Positions 9,091 to 17,760 of a DNA stretch of 64,000 nucleotides are shown piece by piece. Numbering within the stretch: position 1 is the stretch's first letter; each line of letters begins with the position of its first letter. This DNA comes from Rhodovastum atsumiense (GTDB lineage: Bacteria; Pseudomonadota; Alphaproteobacteria; Acetobacterales; Acetobacteraceae). The notes under the pieces are model-generated. The model was not told the DNA's origin. It was given only the letters and a program-made list of their open reading frames with translations, and ran no database searches. Location: positions 124,001 through 188,000 of the forward strand of contig NZ_OW485603.1 of assembly GCF_937425535.1 (NCBI RefSeq), in the 5' to 3' direction. Both the position numbers and the translations under genes were made by a program.

Positions 9091-10050
9091 CTATTCCTCG
9101 AACGCCAGCCGCGCCGAGATGTCCGCCCAGTCCGGCGGTCTTTGTGCCGCCGCCAAATAGCCCGCGGCGAGACGCTCGAGCCGCGGGCGGTCCGCCGCTA
9201 ACCGCTCCACCGCTACCCAGCGGTTCCAATCCGGCGCGATGCTCCAGCCAGGCTGGCTCACCCGTGCAGTCGGAAGGCGATAGTGTAGGACGGGCCGCTT
9301 GCTGATCTTCTCATTCGGAAGGCGTGCGCGCACCCCTCGCTCGTCGAAACAGAGGAACAGCGGCAGGAGATCGAGATCGCGGTCCCGTGTGGGGTTCGCC
9401 GCCAGGTAGTCGCGCATCAGGTTGTCGAGACCCGGCCAGTAATCCGCCGCCGCTACCCGTCGGACATAATCCGCCGGAAAGCCACGCCCGAAAGGAAGCC
9501 GACGTGGCCTGCTCTCGCGGCGCAGCCAGTCGTTGAGCAGCACGAACGCCTTCAGGATCGCCGTGATCGTCTCCGCGTCCAGCCGTGGCGGCTCGGGGTT
9601 GAAGTGGAGTCCATATGCGACGGGCCCCACTTCCCGCGCTCCCGCCCGGCGCAGCACCTCCACGGCACGATCGACCAGCGGCAACTGGTCGATCGGCATC
9701 GGCCGAGTCACAAGTTCCCGTGGCACGAAGGCGTGCACCGCTGTTCCCAGCCAGGCCGCCCAGGTGACGCCGAGCCGTCCCCAGCGCGTTCCCGGATGGC
9801 GCTGCGGATGGACGTACCGCGTATCCATCTCAACCGTCAGCGTCCCCAGCACCGTCCCTTCGACGAGCAGCGCATGCGCGTCCTCTTCGGCGACAATCCC
9901 ACCAAGCCCTTCCGCGAGCACTGCCGCGGCCTGCCGTGCCGTCAGTGCGCCGAACTCCACTTCGACGCCAACGCTGCGCAACTGCCCGGCCGCGTTCTCC
10001 CGCATCGGCGGATCGGCGAAATCGCCCGGTGACGAGAGCATCAGGTGCAT
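9091..10050 (-). CDS. Putative amidoligase-family protein
   Basis: A 319-residue protein from the ATG at 10050, which has an AGGCGG-type ribosome site; the frame stays open upstream to a TTG at 10131. The start of the fold reads RSVGVEVEFGALT, the hallmark of the amidoligase (COOH-NH2 ligase, Pfam amidoligase_2) superfamily, followed by VEMDTRYVHP, and GLHFNPEPP, consistent with the conserved acidic/His positions of that fold. The family is proposed to form amide bonds between acids and amines in peptide or cell-wall modification. It follows a metallophosphoesterase gene on the same strand, so the two probably form an operon. No glutamine amidotransferase partner is seen. Substrate unknown. 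Confidence 0.75.
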   Translation of the reverse strand: MHLMLSSPGDFADPPMRENAAGQLRSVGVEVEFGALTARQAAAVLAEGLGGIVAEEDAHALLVEGTVLGTLTVEMDTRYVHPQRHPGTRWGRLGVTWAAWLGTAVHAFVPRELVTRPMPIDQLPLVDRAVEVLRRAGAREVGPVAYGLHFNPEPPRLDAETITAILKAFVLLNDWLRRESRPRRLPFGRGFPADYVRRVAAADYWPGLDNLMRDYLAANPTRDRDLDLLPLFLCFDERGVRARLPNEKISKRPVLHYRLPTARVSQPGWSIAPDWNRWVAVERLAADRPRLERLAAGYLAAAQRPPDWADISARLAFEE

Positions 10051-10189
10051 CAGGCGCCGCCTGGCCCGGCGGCGGCCTGCGTGTCGCCTCGACGTTCCGC
10101 CGGATGCATGACCACGCGTGAAATCCTGCAAGGGTGCGACCGCAGCCCGTCGCCGGCGCAGGGCGGAATGGCGAACACTGCCGTCGACA
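10051..10189. other. Spacer between the phosphoesterase and amidoligase genes
   Basis: The 139 bases remain open in the amidoligase frame back to a TTG at 10131, so the amidoligase could be up to 27 residues longer with an arginine-rich extension. No terminator-like hairpin separates the two genes. Confidence 0.4.
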
Positions 10190-11041
10190 TCAGTGACGGC
10201 TCCGATCCGCTGGTCCGTGGAGGCCCAGCTCCCGCGTCTGTACCGTCCCGGCCGGGGCTTCCGCCACGCCGGTTTCGCGTGTCCGGGTCGTCCAGGCGCG
10301 GCCGTCCCACACCCGAATGGAAATCACCGGCCTGGCGTCCGCGCCGATCCGGATGCGGTTATAAGCGTTCGGCTCGCCGCGAAGCCGGACCGAAGTGGAC
10401 GTGGCGCCCTGCACGATCAGCGGCGAGTCCCCGGCCGCCGAGGCGAAGCGCGCGTATCCCCTGTGCAGGTGTCCGGCCAGTACCAGTCGCACGCCAAGTT
10501 GCGTGAGTGCCATGACCGCGCGCTCTGCCCCGCCCACCAGCTTCACCTTCGGACCGCCTTCCGGCGGCACCAGCGGATGGTGAGCGACCACAATGCGCAC
10601 CAGGCCCGCCGGCATGGCGGCGAACCGCTCGGCGAGCCCCGTCAACCGCTTGCGCGTAACCCGACCTCGCGACCAGTCCAGGCTTTGGCCATAGCGCCTG
10701 GCCGTGTTGAGTCCGGCGACCGCCACATGTCCGTTGTGCCAGATCGGTTCCGTCTCCGCCGCGACTTCCTGTCGCCACCGTCCATAAGGGTCGAGAAAGC
10801 GCTCGATCAGCGCGAAGGGCGTGATGTCGTGGTTACCAGGTACGGCCAGCACCGGCGCGCCGAGCCCATCCAGGAAAGCGCGAGCCGCCCGGAACTCGTG
10901 CCGTCGCGCCCGCATCGTCAGGTCGCCGCTGACTGCCACCAGGTCGGGTGGGTCGCCGGTCAGCTCTTCGGCCAACGCCGACACCACGGCGTGGTCCTCA
11001 GCGCCAAAATGCAGGTCGGTCAGGTGCGCGATCAGTGTCAC
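10190..11041 (-). CDS. Calcineurin-like metallophosphoesterase
   Basis: A 283-residue protein with the full metallophosphoesterase motif set in order: DLHFG near the N-terminus, VSGDLTMR, VPGNHDIT, VVAHHPL and AGHLHRGY. These provide the two-metal site that hydrolyses phosphomono- or diesters; the closest general type is the CpdA/3',5'-cyclic nucleotide phosphodiesterase-like group. No signal peptide is seen. It lies directly upstream of the amidoligase gene on the same strand; the pairing suggests a shared pathway, which cannot be named from sequence alone. Confidence 0.85.
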   Translation of the reverse strand: MTLIAHLTDLHFGAEDHAVVSALAEELTGDPPDLVAVSGDLTMRARRHEFRAARAFLDGLGAPVLAVPGNHDITPFALIERFLDPYGRWRQEVAAETEPIWHNGHVAVAGLNTARRYGQSLDWSRGRVTRKRLTGLAERFAAMPAGLVRIVVAHHPLVPPEGGPKVKLVGGAERAVMALTQLGVRLVLAGHLHRGYARFASAAGDSPLIVQGATSTSVRLRGEPNAYNRIRIGADARPVISIRVWDGRAWTTRTRETGVAEAPAGTVQTRELGLHGPADRSRH

Positions 11042-11237
11042 GGGCGCTCAGCGCCGGGACGCACCTGCGGTTGCACCGGAGCGCGACATCGCGCAAATCA
11101 TGCCGCGAACCACGGGGATGTGAGGCGCCCCGACAAACCGCCCTTCGTGCGGCCTCAAGGTAAGCGGGGCGTCGGCGACACCCTGTGCTGCGGGGGCGGT
11201 TTGGTGCCAGATGTCGTCCATGGCGGAGGACGACGAA

Positions 11238-11725
11238 ATGGCGAAGCGGTCTTTGCCGACAGAGAGCGCTCTTACGACTGGTCATATGAGCGATTGCAGT
11301 GTGGCCGTCGAGGTGACCACCGGCGGCAAGCGCCGACGTTGCTGGACGGTCGAGCAGAAGCGCCAGATCGTGGCCGAGAACCTGGAACCGGGTGTGTCAG
11401 TGGCGATGGTAGCGGCCAGGCACGGCATCAGCAGCGGGCAGTTCTATGCCTGGCGGCAGCAACTGTTGCTGCGTGACGCCCCCAGCGCTGCGATCGACGC
11501 CACGCCGAGCTCGGAGGGTGCCGCGGTGATGGCGCCCGCCCCACCCCGGGAGACTGCCATTTCTACCCCGCCGACGCCGGAGATTCCGGTTGCGCCGTTG
11601 CCGCCCGCCCGGCTGGACGCTGAGATCGTGTTGCCAAGTGGTGTGTCGGCACCGGTGGCCACCGATTCCGGGGCTGACGACGCTGCGACGACCCATCGCC
11701 GAAGCGTCCTCGGCAGCCCGATGGC
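11238..11725 (+). pseudogene. tnpA: Remnant IS66 tnpA
   Basis: Encodes the TnpA helix-turn-helix block (RRCWTVEQKRQIVAENLEPG, then VAARHGISSGQFYAWRQQL), closely matching the intact tnpA of the same unit but not identical, so it derives from a related rather than the same copy. The C-terminal part is frameshifted around 11680-11700 and similarity ends near 11725. Beyond that the DNA runs into the 3' end of the opposing tnpC. The preferred ATG follows a GGAGGA site, exactly as in the intact copy. Confidence 0.8.
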
Positions 11726-11795
11726 CGCCCGAGCGGAGCACGGGCGGGCCGATAGATCCGGTGATGCCACGCCGCATGGCGCGCTGGCGTATGCG

Positions 11796-13397
11796 CTACG
11801 CTGCCCCTGCCACGGGGACCGCACCGGGCGGTCGCCAATTCCAGGGCAGCAGCTGCTCGAGTTCGTGCTGCCTGGTACGGCCGGAGACGAGGCGTTCCAG
11901 CACATCGGTGAGCCAGGCGAGCGGCTCGACACCGTTCAACTTGGCTGTTGCGATCAGCGTCATGGCGATCGCCCAGTGCTCGGCGGCACCGTTGCTTCCG
12001 GCGAACAACGCATTCTTTCTTGTGAGAGCCACCGGACGGATCGCGCGTTCCACACTGTTCGTGTCGAGTTCGATGCGGCCGTCCTCGAGGAACAGCACCA
12101 GACCGGACCAGTGCCGCAGGGCGTATCGCATGGCCTTGGCCAGATCCGAGCTGCCAGACAGCCGCGGCAGCTGTTCCTGCAGCCAGGCGTGCAGGGCCTC
12201 GACGATCGGACGGCTGCGCTCCTGGCGGACGGCGCGGCGGTGTTCGGCCGACTGGCCACGGATCTCCGCCTCGATCTCGTAGAGCTTGCCGATGCGCGCG
12301 AGCGCTTCGGCGGCGATCGGCGACTTGGTCGAGACAAAGAACTCGTAGAAGGGCCTCCTTGTGTGGGCCCAACAAAATGCGAGCTGGATCGAGTCGTCGC
12401 GGCGGCCGGTGACCAGGCTGGCGAACCCGGCGTAGCCGTCGACCTGCAGTACGCCGCGGAACTTCGCCAGATGTCCCATGGGATGCGTGGCTTTGCGGTC
12501 CTCGCCGTAGAGGTAGGCGGCCGCCGGGTGCGTCGCCCCCTTCCACGGCCGATCATCGACCGCGTAGCACCACAGCCGTCCCGTTCTGGTCTTGCCCTGG
12601 CCGGGATCGAGCACCGGCAGCGTGGTGTCGTCGGCGAACAGCTTCGGCGCGGACAGCACAGTCGAGACCACCAGGTCGTAGAGCGGACGCAGCCACCAGC
12701 ACGTCCGTCCCACCCAGTCGCTCAGCGTCGAGCGGTCGATCGTGATGCCTTCGCGCTTCAGCATCTCGGCCTGCCGATACAACGGCAAGAAGTCACAGAA
12801 CTTGCTGACCAGGATCTGCACCAGCAACGCCTCGGTTGCCATCCCGCCATCGATGGGCCGCTCCGGTGCGGGCGCCTGCACCACCGCCTCGCTGCAGGTG
12901 CGGCAACCATAGCGCGGGCGCCTTGTGACCTTCACCCGCAACTGCGCGGGCACGCGGTTCAGCATCTCCGTGCGGGCCTCGCCGATCAGATGCAGCGCAC
13001 CGCCGCAGCAGGGGCACTCCTTGCTCTCGACGTCAATCACCACCTCGTCGCGCGGTAGATGTCCCGGCAGTGCGCCGAGATTGCGTAGCGGGCGGGCGGC
13101 ACGACGTTGCCGCCGCTTCTCCTCTGAGGTCTCCGCGGCGTCCTTCGCCGCTTCCTGTGCAGCCGCCTCCTGCTCAAGATCCTCGATGACGAGAGCGAGC
13201 TGGTCGGGCGACATCTGCTCAGAACGGCGGCCGAAGCGATGGCGCAGCAGCTTCCGGACCATGGCCTGCAGTTTCTCAACCTCGGCCGTCAGCTCGGTCA
13301 CCTGGGCATCACGCTGCAGGGTTGCTGTGACCGCATCGCGAACCATGCTTTGCAGCACAGTGGAGTCGTCTGGCAGGGCAGTCAGGTCGATCTGCAT
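11796..13397 (-). CDS. tnpC: IS66 transposase TnpC
   Basis: A 533-residue DDE transposase with the IS66 architecture: N-terminal leucine-rich coiled coil (about 20-70), zinc finger CPCC...CRTC (about 130-170), and a catalytic core with FADDTTLPVLDPG, VDGYAGF and NSVERAIRPV holding the D, D and E. Length is normal for the family and the C-terminal LEQLLPWNW is intact. It is the last gene of the tnpA-tnpB-tnpC set on this strand. Confidence 0.95.
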   Translation of the reverse strand: MQIDLTALPDDSTVLQSMVRDAVTATLQRDAQVTELTAEVEKLQAMVRKLLRHRFGRRSEQMSPDQLALVIEDLEQEAAAQEAAKDAAETSEEKRRQRRAARPLRNLGALPGHLPRDEVVIDVESKECPCCGGALHLIGEARTEMLNRVPAQLRVKVTRRPRYGCRTCSEAVVQAPAPERPIDGGMATEALLVQILVSKFCDFLPLYRQAEMLKREGITIDRSTLSDWVGRTCWWLRPLYDLVVSTVLSAPKLFADDTTLPVLDPGQGKTRTGRLWCYAVDDRPWKGATHPAAAYLYGEDRKATHPMGHLAKFRGVLQVDGYAGFASLVTGRRDDSIQLAFCWAHTRRPFYEFFVSTKSPIAAEALARIGKLYEIEAEIRGQSAEHRRAVRQERSRPIVEALHAWLQEQLPRLSGSSDLAKAMRYALRHWSGLVLFLEDGRIELDTNSVERAIRPVALTRKNALFAGSNGAAEHWAIAMTLIATAKLNGVEPLAWLTDVLERLVSGRTRQHELEQLLPWNWRPPGAVPVAGAA

Positions 13398-13459
13398 GGC
13401 GGCATCATGAGCAATGCCGCCACGCCGCTGCCAGCGCTATTTTCATCCACGGCAATTTG

Positions 13460-13807
13460 TTAGCCTGCCAGTTCAGGTCTGCGACTTGTTACTGGCGCCC
13501 GCCACTCGCAACCTTCCAGCAACGTCGCCAGCTGGGCCGCCGTCAGCGAAATCGCGCCCGTGCCCGTCATCGGCCAGATGAAGTGGCCGCGTTCCAAACG
13601 TTTCGTGAGCAGACATAATCCGATGCCATCGTGCCAGAGAACCTTGATCAGTCCACCACGTTTGCCGCGGAAGGCGAACACCGCCCCATCGAATGGGTTC
13701 TGCTCAAGGATCTGCTGTACCTGCATGGCGAGACCGGCCATGCCACGCCTCATATCGGTCGTGCCGCAGGCGAGATAGACCCGTACTCCGGGTGGTGCCG
13801 CAATCAT
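13460..13807 (-). CDS. tnpB: IS66 accessory protein TnpB
   Basis: A 115-residue protein with the typical IS66 Orf2 sequence: VRVYLACGTTDMRRGMAGLA, NPFDGAVFAFRGKRG and LVKVLWHDG-like core (LIKVLWHDGIGLCLLTKRLE). It overlaps tnpA by 4 bp and lies 62 bp before tnpC, the normal IS66 order. TnpB is needed for efficient IS66 transposition although its biochemical role is unclear. Confidence 0.95.
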   Translation of the reverse strand: MIAAPPGVRVYLACGTTDMRRGMAGLAMQVQQILEQNPFDGAVFAFRGKRGGLIKVLWHDGIGLCLLTKRLERGHFIWPMTGTGAISLTAAQLATLLEGCEWRAPVTSRRPELAG

Positions 13808-14304
13808 CGCCGCTCCAGGGCGGCCAATACCCGCCGCAAGGCAGCGCCATCCACCTTCGCATCCACACGCACCGACACGCCGTGCGACAGCATGATCTCG
13901 ATCCGCCCATCCGGCTGACTGGGTGGCGGTGGAGCTGGCGGCGCGACCGACGCGGCTGGCGTGTCCGGTTCCGGCGGGGGTGGAGCAGCCTCCTCCCGGC
14001 GGACCTGCATGGGCACGACATCAACGCGCACGAAACCCGGCGAAGGGGTGGCCGCCGCGCCGACCGCGTTGCGGAGCAACTGCTGCCGCCAGGTGTAGAG
14101 CTGGCCGGTACTGATCCCATACTTGCGGGCCACGGTAATCGGCGATGCCCCCGGCTCCAGGCTCTCCGCCGCAATCTCGCGCTTCTGATCCACCGTCCAG
14201 ATGCGACGGCGCTCGCCGCGCGTGATCACCTCAATGCGCTGCTTGCGACCGCTCGGTCGATCAGTTGGTGAAGCGTCCGCAGATTCCAACGCCGCGTCCA
14301 GCAT
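13804..14304 (-). CDS. tnpA: IS66 accessory protein TnpA
   Basis: A 166-residue helix-turn-helix protein (RRIWTVDQKREIAAESLEPG, then TVARKYGISTGQLYTWRQQL). The ATG at 14304 has an AAGGAGG site 8 bp upstream; a TTG 18 bp earlier is the alternative. It begins about 75 bp inside the unit's right terminus. The C-terminal GRIEIMLSHGVSVRVDAKVD motif, missing from the remnant copy, is present. Confidence 0.92.
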   Translation of the reverse strand: MLDAALESADASPTDRPSGRKQRIEVITRGERRRIWTVDQKREIAAESLEPGASPITVARKYGISTGQLYTWRQQLLRNAVGAAATPSPGFVRVDVVPMQVRREEAAPPPPEPDTPAASVAPPAPPPPSQPDGRIEIMLSHGVSVRVDAKVDGAALRRVLAALERR

Positions 14305-14390
14305 CTTGTCGTCCTCCTTCAAGGACGACAGGGAACCCTAAATTCTACGCCCCGCACAAAGTGCCGCCGACACTCCGCTTACGCCTCAAG

Positions 14391-14599
14391 CGGGCCGGCC
14401 GGGACATCACCGCCGCCGCCGCCCGGCCTATGAAATGGCGCCTGCAGAAGACAGAGCGGACGGTCTTGCGCCGTCACGAACCGCCGCTCACCACCCATAG
14501 CGGCTCGTGCCACCGGGTACCATACCGTCAGATTTTGACCACGACAAAAAGGTAAATTGATACGCCTGAAATCGCGATTGTCATCTCATTTGCCTCCCT
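14391..14599. other. Spacer between IS66 unit and traG
   Basis: About 210 bases without a supported gene. If the IS66 unit is removed, the stretch joins directly to the region upstream of the phosphoesterase gene (11042-11151). Confidence 0.4.
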
Positions 14600-17500
14600 T
14601 TACGGCGCAACACCTCTGCCGGTCGCACGCCGTGTGGCACGATCCATCGCTGACCCTGGCATGAATCCACTCGGCATCAGGCCGTGCAGCCTGTTGGTTT
14701 CCGCCAGCGTCTGGAAGCGACGTGTCGCACCACCAGCATCTGCAACCTGCGCCGCGGCATCAAGCCGGTCAAGAACCTGCTCAGGATCCATTCGGGCGCC
14801 GATGGCTTCGGCTCTGACCCGGTCGGCATATTCGCTGATCATCATCGACCGGCCTGGAAATGCCCCCAGCCCCTTCGCATACCCAAAATATTCAGCCTGA
14901 GCGTCAGTCAGGCCGCCAGACCGGCCTTGTTCTCTGTAGTGCCGAATACGTTCACCATATCTGCTTTCCAAGGCGCCAACCGCGCCTGCTCCGGCACCTT
15001 CGCCATTGATGGCTCCGCTGACTGCCCCGCCGACCATACTGCTCACGCCGCCGAGCAACTCTCCCGCACGTTCCAGGGCGCCATGGGTCTGCTCACCCGC
15101 GCCTGGCGTTCGATCCCGCTGGCCTTGGATCTGATTGCCCTTGACGAAGGCGTCGGCAACTGGCGCGGCAAGTTCTGCGCCTCGTTCGCGCTGCCCGTCC
15201 TTATCGGCTTCATGGCGTGCGCGCAGTGTGCTCTCCGTGACGCGACCGACCGTCGCAGCGGCGCTCGTGAGTTCGGCCGTCACCTCGCTGGCGATGTCTC
15301 CGCCAAGATACGTGGAGGACGGAACGATCCCGGGCGCAACACCCGCATTCCGTTCAGCGCCGGACGGCAATGGCCGCGCCCCCCCAAGCGCCAGACTCAT
15401 CACCTCATTGAACGAAGCCCGCCGCAACACGGAATCCTGGCCATTGAGGGAGGTATCGTACGCCCCCAGAGCCACCAGCTGGCCCATGATTTCCGCTCCT
15501 CCTGCGCCACCATAGCGGGCACGCCACTGACGGCCATACTGATTGGCCAGCGCGATCGCCCGGGCTCCCACACCGTGCCGCGCGACCGCGGCCGTCAAGG
15601 CTTCACGCGCGCGAGGTGCCACCCGGACTGCATTCACGGCCGCCTGCGCGGACTCGGTCAATGTCGCACCGCCACTGACCGTCTTCGTCGCCGCTTGCTG
15701 ATAAGCCTCGGTGGCGCTCAAGCTGCGTGCCGCCGATTCCTCGAGAGCGCGCTGCTCGCCTTGGCTTCGGCTCGCGAAGACCGAGTGCTCACGATTGTCG
15801 CGAAGATCCTTGGCGGCGCTTGCAACCATAGAACTTTGAAGGGAGGGATTTTCAGCAAATGCCTGGCTAATGGCGCGTTCCGCCGCGGCTCTTTGTGACT
15901 CGGAGACTCCCTCTCTATTTGTGAGGCTAACGCTTCCGCTGGCGCCCATGCCCATTCCTGGTTTAGCAGAAAGTGCCCCCTCCATGGCCATACCCATGGC
16001 CACGTTTTTATCCACCTGAGCTGACGTGCTGATTCGCTCGGCGAGCGATGCAACACCTGAAATCGAGTTTGCCAAGGCTTCTGTTCTCGATGCCGACCAT
16101 GACTGGCCAGCAGATTCCGAGTGGCCACCCCGCTCATCCACGCTGAAGCTGTTGCCGACCACTCTGGCCAGACGGCTCCGGAAATCGTTGGTCGCGGTCT
16201 CCGCCACCGAACGCGCACTCTCCACCCGGTTCGAATCAACGGCCGAATACGTCATCGCCGGGTCCACACGCTCGGACCCGGTTTGGTGCAGACCCAATGT
16301 GGGATCAATGGTGCTCAGGGGGGCCAGCGACACCTTGCTGTACTGCTGGCCGATGTCGCGCGGCGCGGCAACATCCGGCCGCAGCGTCTCACTCCCAGCC
16401 ATGCGCCCGACCATCGCATCGATGCCATGCCAGGTTCCATAGGCCAGTCCCGCCGCCAGCATCGGAACGGAACTCGCCATCATGCCGCCGACGCCGATCC
16501 AAGCCAGAAGCGCCTGATCCGCCTGCAGCGTGCCCGCGAGGCTCAGGATGCCATTGCCTGCACCAACCATGGCGCTCATGGAGCCGGTCAGCGCCATATG
16601 CTCGAACAGGTTGACGATGGCCAGCAGCGGATACCACAGCTGGATCCAGAGCAGACCTCCCAGGAATTTCCCGAGCATCGGCAGCGCGCCGGTGCCGAAC
16701 AGCAGCATGATCATGACGAGGGGCATCAGCGCGTACTGGAAACCCTCGATGAAGGTCATCATCGGCTGCACGTACATGCTGAATAGGGACGACTGTCCCA
16801 TCCACTGCGCGGCCCGGTTCCGGGCCGCGTCGGCGATCATCGTGGCATATGAGGCGCTGTATGTGGACTCAGCGGACTGCGCCAATGCGTCGAGGAAGAC
16901 TGGCACCAGCGCACTGGTCATGACGAAATCGACCACGCTGGTCGTGCCGAGGCCGATCCCGTTGAGTGCATTTGAGATGATGGTGACCGCTTCCGCCGAC
17001 GACCCGGCACGCCCTCCCAGGACGGGAGCGATCTGGGTCAGGAACTGTGGGACGAAACTCGTTGCCGTGAAATTCCGAAGCTGAGTAAACGCGTTGGCGC
17101 AGTCGGTGTTGGTGGGGCTGCCGCCGATGTAGATCTCCGTGCCGTTCACGTTGGAGTTCAGCTCGAGCGCGGCAACAAAGCTTGGATTCCGCATGATCAC
17201 CTCGACGCTGGTGAGGCGCAACTCGATGGCCGGGACCGTGCATTCGGAAATATAGTTGACCCAGCTGCTGTAGACATCCGCCCCCGCAACCGGCGCGTTT
17301 GCAGCACCGAAGTTGCTGACACTCATGGTGTGGATGCGGACCTTCTTGATGGTTTCCAGCGAGGCCTGGAAGCCGTGCTGAAGCATCGAAGGCGTGGAGA
17401 ACGCCGTCTCGAACTGCTCGGTCAGCTTCATACCCAGCAGTGAGAGAAAAGAGCCACTTGCCACGAAGCCCACCGGCACACCGGCCTGGGTCACGACCGC

Positions 17501-17758
17501 CCCGGTGGACACGCTCTCGATTGCCACGGTTACCGGCGTGGCGAACACCAGGCCGTACAGAATGAAGGCGATCAGCAGCTCCTTGAAGTCGATGCTCAGA
17601 TCGCCGGCGCGCAGGCTGCGGAACATCACCACCAGCGCACCGATGGCCGTGGCAATCCGGGCGGTGACCATGTAGTCGCCGCCGCCCGTGAGCATGACGA
17701 TGCCCTGCAGGATCTGCTGCAGGAACGCCGTGTCGCCGATGGCGTAGATGGTCCACAT
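14600..17758 (-). CDS. traG: F-type mating-pair stabilisation protein TraG
   Basis: A 1052-residue inner-membrane protein starting at MWTIYAIGD, 2 bp after the traH stop. The N-terminal half has several hydrophobic segments (about 45-95, 350-390, 400-470), as in F TraG, whose N-terminal half acts in pilus assembly. Residues 500-1050 are a long, polar, alanine-rich periplasmic region; in F TraG this part stabilises mating pairs and mediates entry-exclusion recognition. No TraS-like exclusion gene is seen beside it. Length is near that of F TraG (938) with an extended tail. It is the last gene of the traF-traH-traG group. Confidence 0.88.
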   Translation of the reverse strand: MWTIYAIGDTAFLQQILQGIVMLTGGGDYMVTARIATAIGALVVMFRSLRAGDLSIDFKELLIAFILYGLVFATPVTVAIESVSTGAVVTQAGVPVGFVASGSFLSLLGMKLTEQFETAFSTPSMLQHGFQASLETIKKVRIHTMSVSNFGAANAPVAGADVYSSWVNYISECTVPAIELRLTSVEVIMRNPSFVAALELNSNVNGTEIYIGGSPTNTDCANAFTQLRNFTATSFVPQFLTQIAPVLGGRAGSSAEAVTIISNALNGIGLGTTSVVDFVMTSALVPVFLDALAQSAESTYSASYATMIADAARNRAAQWMGQSSLFSMYVQPMMTFIEGFQYALMPLVMIMLLFGTGALPMLGKFLGGLLWIQLWYPLLAIVNLFEHMALTGSMSAMVGAGNGILSLAGTLQADQALLAWIGVGGMMASSVPMLAAGLAYGTWHGIDAMVGRMAGSETLRPDVAAPRDIGQQYSKVSLAPLSTIDPTLGLHQTGSERVDPAMTYSAVDSNRVESARSVAETATNDFRSRLARVVGNSFSVDERGGHSESAGQSWSASRTEALANSISGVASLAERISTSAQVDKNVAMGMAMEGALSAKPGMGMGASGSVSLTNREGVSESQRAAAERAISQAFAENPSLQSSMVASAAKDLRDNREHSVFASRSQGEQRALEESAARSLSATEAYQQAATKTVSGGATLTESAQAAVNAVRVAPRAREALTAAVARHGVGARAIALANQYGRQWRARYGGAGGAEIMGQLVALGAYDTSLNGQDSVLRRASFNEVMSLALGGARPLPSGAERNAGVAPGIVPSSTYLGGDIASEVTAELTSAAATVGRVTESTLRARHEADKDGQRERGAELAAPVADAFVKGNQIQGQRDRTPGAGEQTHGALERAGELLGGVSSMVGGAVSGAINGEGAGAGAVGALESRYGERIRHYREQGRSGGLTDAQAEYFGYAKGLGAFPGRSMMISEYADRVRAEAIGARMDPEQVLDRLDAAAQVADAGGATRRFQTLAETNRLHGLMPSGFMPGSAMDRATRRATGRGVAP

Positions 17759-17760
17759 TG

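Larger units (their letters stand above)
11160..14382. mobile_element. IS66-family unit bounded by two left ends, with 8-bp target duplication
   Basis: The left terminus begins GTAAGCGGGGCGTCGGCGAC and the right terminus, read inward, GTAAGCGGAGTGTCGGCGGC; over 29 bases the two agree at 24. Both sides are flanked by the same 8 bases GCCTCAAG (11152-11159 and 14383-14390), the duplication length of IS66. At each end a tnpA gene reads inward about 75 bp from the terminus: a broken one on plus and an intact tnpA-tnpB-tnpC set on minus. The unit is thus a complete IS66 joined tail to tail to the left part of a second, related IS66, and it transposed as one 3.2-kb piece. Confidence 0.88.
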
